In this document: one piece after another, positions 60,613 to 64,000 of the stretch
Layout: every line of letters begins with the position of its first letter
Position numbering within the stretch: position 1 is the first letter of the stretch
NCBI GenBank assembly: GCA_034440635.1
Contig: JAOTON010002130.1
Coordinates: 816,501 to 880,500, forward strand
Length of the DNA stretch: 64,000 bases
Direction: 5' to 3'
Source of the DNA: Lepas anatifera
Taxonomy: Eukaryota; Arthropoda; Thecostraca; Lepadidae
The notes under the pieces: generated by a model
Told to the model about the DNA's origin: nothing
Seen by the model: the letters and a program-made list of their open reading frames with translations, nothing else
The model's database searches: none
Translations under genes and position numbers: made by a program

Positions 60613-62155
60613 CGCCACTGATCTGGACACGTCTTTGCCCATTGCACATCTTCCCAGCTTTCTAAACACGCCGCTGAATAAATCATCCCCACCAGCAGTC
60701 TTTTGGAGACGCCTTTTCCACTTTCAACCCCTTCCGAACAGTCTGAGACCACTCTGTACAATGTACTCTTTTCCAACACTCTGAGATCGCTTTTGTACTA
60801 TATATCTTTTTTAGCACTCTGAGCACGCCTGTCTGCATTACATGCTCCTACTAGCAGTCTCCTGGACACGCCTTTGCCAACTGTAGCCTTTTCCTAACCT
60901 TCTGAGCACGCCTCTGTAGAATACATCTCGTTTCCAGCAGTCTCGTTTGAACGCCTTTTCCAACTGCACCCCTTTCCAGCAGTCTTAACACGCTTCTGTC
61001 GCATAGGCGAATCCAGGGGGCAGAGGTCCCGCGCCCTCCCCCGATCAGCCCTCGGCGCCCCCTGCAAGGTCTATGTCGCCCCCTGAAATGTAGCTTCCCA
61101 TCCCCGCTCCGGTTGCGAAAACCAGCACCCACCAATAAGATTTTGTGCTCACCTGATAGGTTTTGCCGGTCAAAAGTGGTGTCCCCTGTTCCGGATGGCG
61201 CCCCCTTGCCCGAAGTCCTGAATCCGCCTATGCGCTGTCGTTGTTTCTTGTGTTCACAACGTTTTAAGTGCGCCCCTGGTCCTGGTATGGGGAATTATTG
61301 ATATCTTGGGATATGGGGAAGAATGCTGGGTTATTTCTGATCTGGTATGCAATTTTCGGTTCCGGGCATGAACACCAAGAGCAGCAGAAAGTATTCCGCT
61401 GTAATAAAAGTAGTGAGGTTTTTACCTATGATTTTACAGTTGTCCTGGAAAGGAACATCGTGAAAAGCTACAAATTTTAAAAATGACTATTTTTAGCTCG
61501 GTATATAGCTTTTCTAAGCGATTGTTGTATTTATTCACGAGTTGAGTTTTGGCACCCAGCTCTGGTAGTCATAGATCCTACTTCCGGTTGACAAAAAGTC
61601 TAATAAAACAGTTTCTAGTGAACGAAACTTCACCAAAAGATACAAATCTGTAGAAAAGGCAGACATATATTTCAAGACGAAAAAGCTAAGTAGTTGTTGC
61701 AATGGTTCGGATTTTGAGTTTTGGCAGTAGCATGAACACTAACGGCACCAAAAATTATTCCGCCTTAATAAAAGTAGTGTAATTTTAACCTACAATTTTA
61801 CAGTTGCCATGGAAAGAAACATCGTGAAAAGGTACAAATTTTAAGCATTACTATTTATAGGTCGGCATAAAGATTTTCTAAGCGATTGTTACATTCTTTC
61901 GTGAGTTAAGTTTTGGCACCTAGTTCTGGCAGTAACCGACCCTACTTCCGGTTAACAAAAAGTCTAATAAAACAGTTTCTAGAAAACAAAACCTCACCAA
62001 AAGATACAAATTTGTAGAAAAGGTAGTAATCTATTAGCATGCTGAAAAGCTAAGCAGTTACTGCAACGGTTCAGATTTTGAGTTTTGGCAGTTGGAGTCG
62101 GCAGTGTAGTAGCATGTCCCGAAAATAAAGCAAAAATTTACTGAATTATCACATG

Positions 62156-62622
62156 GTTTTTAATACTTTTTAGCCTTGAGGCTACTAAAGCTTGTGCTTC
62201 TGCTTCTGCTGGTTGAATTTTTCTTCAAAGACACTAGTGGCGCACACTTGTTTTTTTATCTTTATTATTAGAGTTCGTCTCTGACCCTCTGACCTTCGTC
62301 CCGATCGGACGTCCTTGACCTCCGCTCCACATCGTTTCCCGCCATTTCTGATCCTCGCCATTTTGAATCGGCCACTGTCCTTTGTGCATTCGTGCCTTTT
62401 CTAATATTTTGCCTGCTAATGGGGATAATGTAAATTTTTGTCATAGTCTTTTTTGTTAAAAGAGACTTGGCAAGAAAAAAATGCCCCAAAAGTTGAATCT
62501 GAGATCAAAGAATCAAGTCCAGGAGGGGTCTCTCACAACAACTGTTAGCCCCGAAGTGCGCTCCGACGCGTCACATCATCAACAACAACAGGAGACAGGC
62601 GCGCAACGCGGAAGTGAGACAA
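62156..62622 (+). other. 5' region of CR1-type element
   Basis: Between the palindrome and ORF1. Probably the leader of the CR1 element in its right part. A competing frame from the ATG at about 62,480 stops at 62,645. Confidence 0.45.
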
Positions 62623-63756
62623 ATGAGGCTGGTTGTTGGCGGCAATGACTCGAGTGTTATCGAGAAGAAAAAGGCAAGAGCGAAGCAAGGTAAGACAGAT
62701 AATGAGAAATGTAAAAGTGGAGCTAGTGCATGTGGGGAATGCGGTGAAGAGGTGACTAATAACCAGGGAGGGATTGAATGTGAAATCTGCCTCCATTGGT
62801 ATCATTCTGCATGCAGCAAGCTAACCGAATCTGCGTTCAAGGCAGTGGGCCAGCATGAATTGTTTTGGCTTTGTGGCATCTGCAAAAGAATGCTGCCTAG
62901 TTTCCAGGACATAGTAAAAGGGAAAAATACTGTTCATGGAGTGGTATCACCTCAGGAAAACATTATTCTGCACAATGAGCTGAAGGCGGAAGTAGGCAAA
63001 GTCGTAAAGTCAGTTGATCAGCTCGCTCAGGTGCTGGTCGGCCAAAAGCATGACATGGTAGAGAAAATGACTGAGATATGTCAGCTCGTAAGCGAGAATG
63101 GCAAAGGGATGGGGGCACCTGAGAAGCTTGAAGGATGTGTAAAGAAAGCGATGCGGGAAGAGTCAGTTCTCTATTCAGACATAGTGAAGAAATTGGAGGG
63201 TAAGCTCACCAAGGTAGAAAATCGGCAGATCTCGAATCCCACTCCAGTCAAGGAGGTTAGAAATGCAGTCACGGATTGTATGGACAGGGAAAAGAGGAAG
63301 AGAAATGTGATCATACATAACATGCCAGAACAGGATAAACAAATTGGAGCAGAGGAAAGGTCCGCCAGGGATACTTCTATGCTGAAGGATATCCTCATGG
63401 AAGGTTTGAGGTTAAAGGTGTATCCAAAGCGTGTTTTTCGTGTTGGTAAACCGACCAATGACCGCGCAAGGCTCACAGTTGTAGAACTGGAGGATGAGGG
63501 CACTAAGTGGGATCTTCTGAGGATGGCTCCTCAGCTAAGGGATGCTGGGGAGAAATTTAAGAAGATTTACATAACCCCTGATCTTACCAAAGCGGAGCAA
63601 GAGCAGAGGCGGGCCCTGAGAAGTGAAATGAAGGCTAGACAGGATGCAGGGGAGGAGGTAGTTATTTATCGGGGACAAATTGTGCCACGTCGAGCCAAAG
63701 AGACAACTCGAGGAGCGGCTGGTACACCTCCCCAAACACAAAGTGCCACAAATTGA
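62623..63756 (+). CDS. CR1-type retrotransposon ORF1 with PHD finger (intact frame)
   Basis: An uninterrupted frame of 377 codons. A basic N-terminus is followed by a PHD-type C4HC3 finger at about residues 37-90 (ACGECGEEV, CEICLHWYHSACSKL, FWLCGICKRM). A helical, probably coiled-coil middle follows (residues 110-210). The ORF1 RRM-like domain has RNVIIHNMPEQDKQ, KRVFRVGKPTND and KIYITPDLTKAEQEQRRALR. Such proteins bind element RNA; what the PHD finger recognises is not known for this family. I start at the ATG of MRLVVGG because it is the first in frame. ORF2 begins about 50 bp downstream. This is the only long undamaged transposon frame in the window, so the element may be recent. Confidence 0.88.
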   Translation: MRLVVGGNDSSVIEKKKARAKQGKTDNEKCKSGASACGECGEEVTNNQGGIECEICLHWYHSACSKLTESAFKAVGQHELFWLCGICKRMLPSFQDIVKGKNTVHGVVSPQENIILHNELKAEVGKVVKSVDQLAQVLVGQKHDMVEKMTEICQLVSENGKGMGAPEKLEGCVKKAMREESVLYSDIVKKLEGKLTKVENRQISNPTPVKEVRNAVTDCMDREKRKRNVIIHNMPEQDKQIGAEERSARDTSMLKDILMEGLRLKVYPKRVFRVGKPTNDRARLTVVELEDEGTKWDLLRMAPQLRDAGEKFKKIYITPDLTKAEQEQRRALRSEMKARQDAGEEVVIYRGQIVPRRAKETTRGAAGTPPQTQSATN

Positions 63757-63785
63757 CATCTTGCAGTTAATGATTGTTTTGATGA

Positions 63786-64000
63786 AGTCAGCTGCAAGTC
63801 AAAGGTTTAAAAGTGTATTATACAAATGCTGATCAACTTTCAAATAAGATGGAGGATCTCAAAATGCATATTGCAAACAGACAGATAGATATTATAGTGA
63901 TCTGTGAAGTTATACCCAAGGCTCAAATTCTGCCCATGGCAAGAGTTACACTTACCCTGGATGGCTTTACTGAATATCTAAATTTTGATCCTGAGGCTTA
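63786..64000 (+). CDS. CR1-type ORF2, endonuclease N-terminus (runs off window)
   Basis: After a TGA at 63,783-63,785 the frame reads GLKVYYTNADQLSNKMEDLK and DIIVICEV, the typical start of a CR1 endonuclease (N-x-D, then the region before the catalytic E). It is still open at the right edge. There is no ATG before 63,848, so translation by reinitiation or another start is unresolved. Confidence 0.85.

Larger units (their letters stand above)
49160..62155. repeat. Giant imperfect palindrome (inverted repeat) of satellite DNA
   Basis: The left arm (49,160-53,485) and the right arm (53,486-54,092 plus 57,859-62,155) are inverted copies. Matched landmarks: GTAGTAGCATGTCCC-type ends (49,190 and 62,115), GGAACATCGTGAAAAG (49,480 and 61,455), the CAGGGGCGTACTTAAAAC end (49,669 and 61,278), the GCATAGGCGAATCCAGG MITE (49,709-49,938 and 61,004-61,235), an ~80-bp tandem array (49,946-50,326 and 60,620-61,000), a hAT-like end at 50,327/60,612, and GGGCCC satellite. 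The right arm has an extra ~350 bp unit (61,730-62,100) and an extra copy of the 50,401-50,900 segment (58,335-58,810). A 3.8 kb hAT element interrupts it. Confidence 0.85.

Overview
The window is eukaryotic: an intron-dominated, transposon-saturated stretch of an invertebrate genome. The two coding exons I can assign to a host gene resemble arthropod RB1CC1/FIP200, and the RNase H-bearing non-LTR elements are of the kind common in arthropods, so a crustacean or chelicerate is my best guess. I cannot name the species. There is no bacterial gene organisation.

Host gene. On the minus strand, two spliced coding exons of the autophagy scaffold RB1CC1/FIP200 are present. The first coding exon (32,077-32,255) holds the start codon and 42 codons. 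The second (13,615-13,776) holds the next 54 codons and joins in frame at the same point of the protein. The 18.3 kb intron between them, the intron upstream of the first exon and the intron downstream of the second are filled with mobile DNA. Later exons would lie beyond the left edge. A 1.4 kb minisatellite (32 units of about 44 bp) abuts the second exon, and its unit contains the exon's own 3' splice site and first 13 exon bases.

Layout, left to right. 1-1,964: broken RNase H-type non-LTR element (family B, copy 1). 2,130-4,794: hAT-type MITEs and a TTAA-flanked MITE. 5,968-12,819: a 6.85 kb hAT-type element with perfect 8-bp target duplications; it carries a GGGCCC-rich satellite, a ubiquitin-protease gene fragment and a CR1 fragment. 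13,045-15,139: tRNA-like sequence, RB1CC1 exon 2, minisatellite. 17,091-26,716: family B copy 2 split by an apparently complete 6.8 kb I-type non-LTR element (family C). 27,692-28,233: (CT)271. 29,042-31,441: a repeat interrupted by a 2.2 kb hAT element. 32,077-32,255: RB1CC1 exon 1. 32,443-38,784: Ty3/gypsy retrotransposon carrying 1.1 kb of simple repeats. 38,785-43,330: family C fragment and a CR1 element with a PHD-finger ORF1. 44,772-48,791: a four-level transposon nest. 49,160-62,155: a giant inverted repeat built of GGGCCC satellite, split by a 3.8 kb hAT element. 62,480-64,000: start of another CR1 element.

Five insertions can be read precisely from 8-bp target duplications (4,128-4,657; 5,968-12,819; 29,082-31,268; 45,278-47,479; 54,093-57,858). 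Three of these, plus a TTAA insertion, have an uninterrupted paralogous site elsewhere in the same window. Two of the hAT-type elements enclose long tandem satellites, suggesting a DNA-transposon lineage that carries expandable satellite DNA. Almost all transposon coding regions are broken by stops and frameshifts. The exception is the ORF1 at the right edge.
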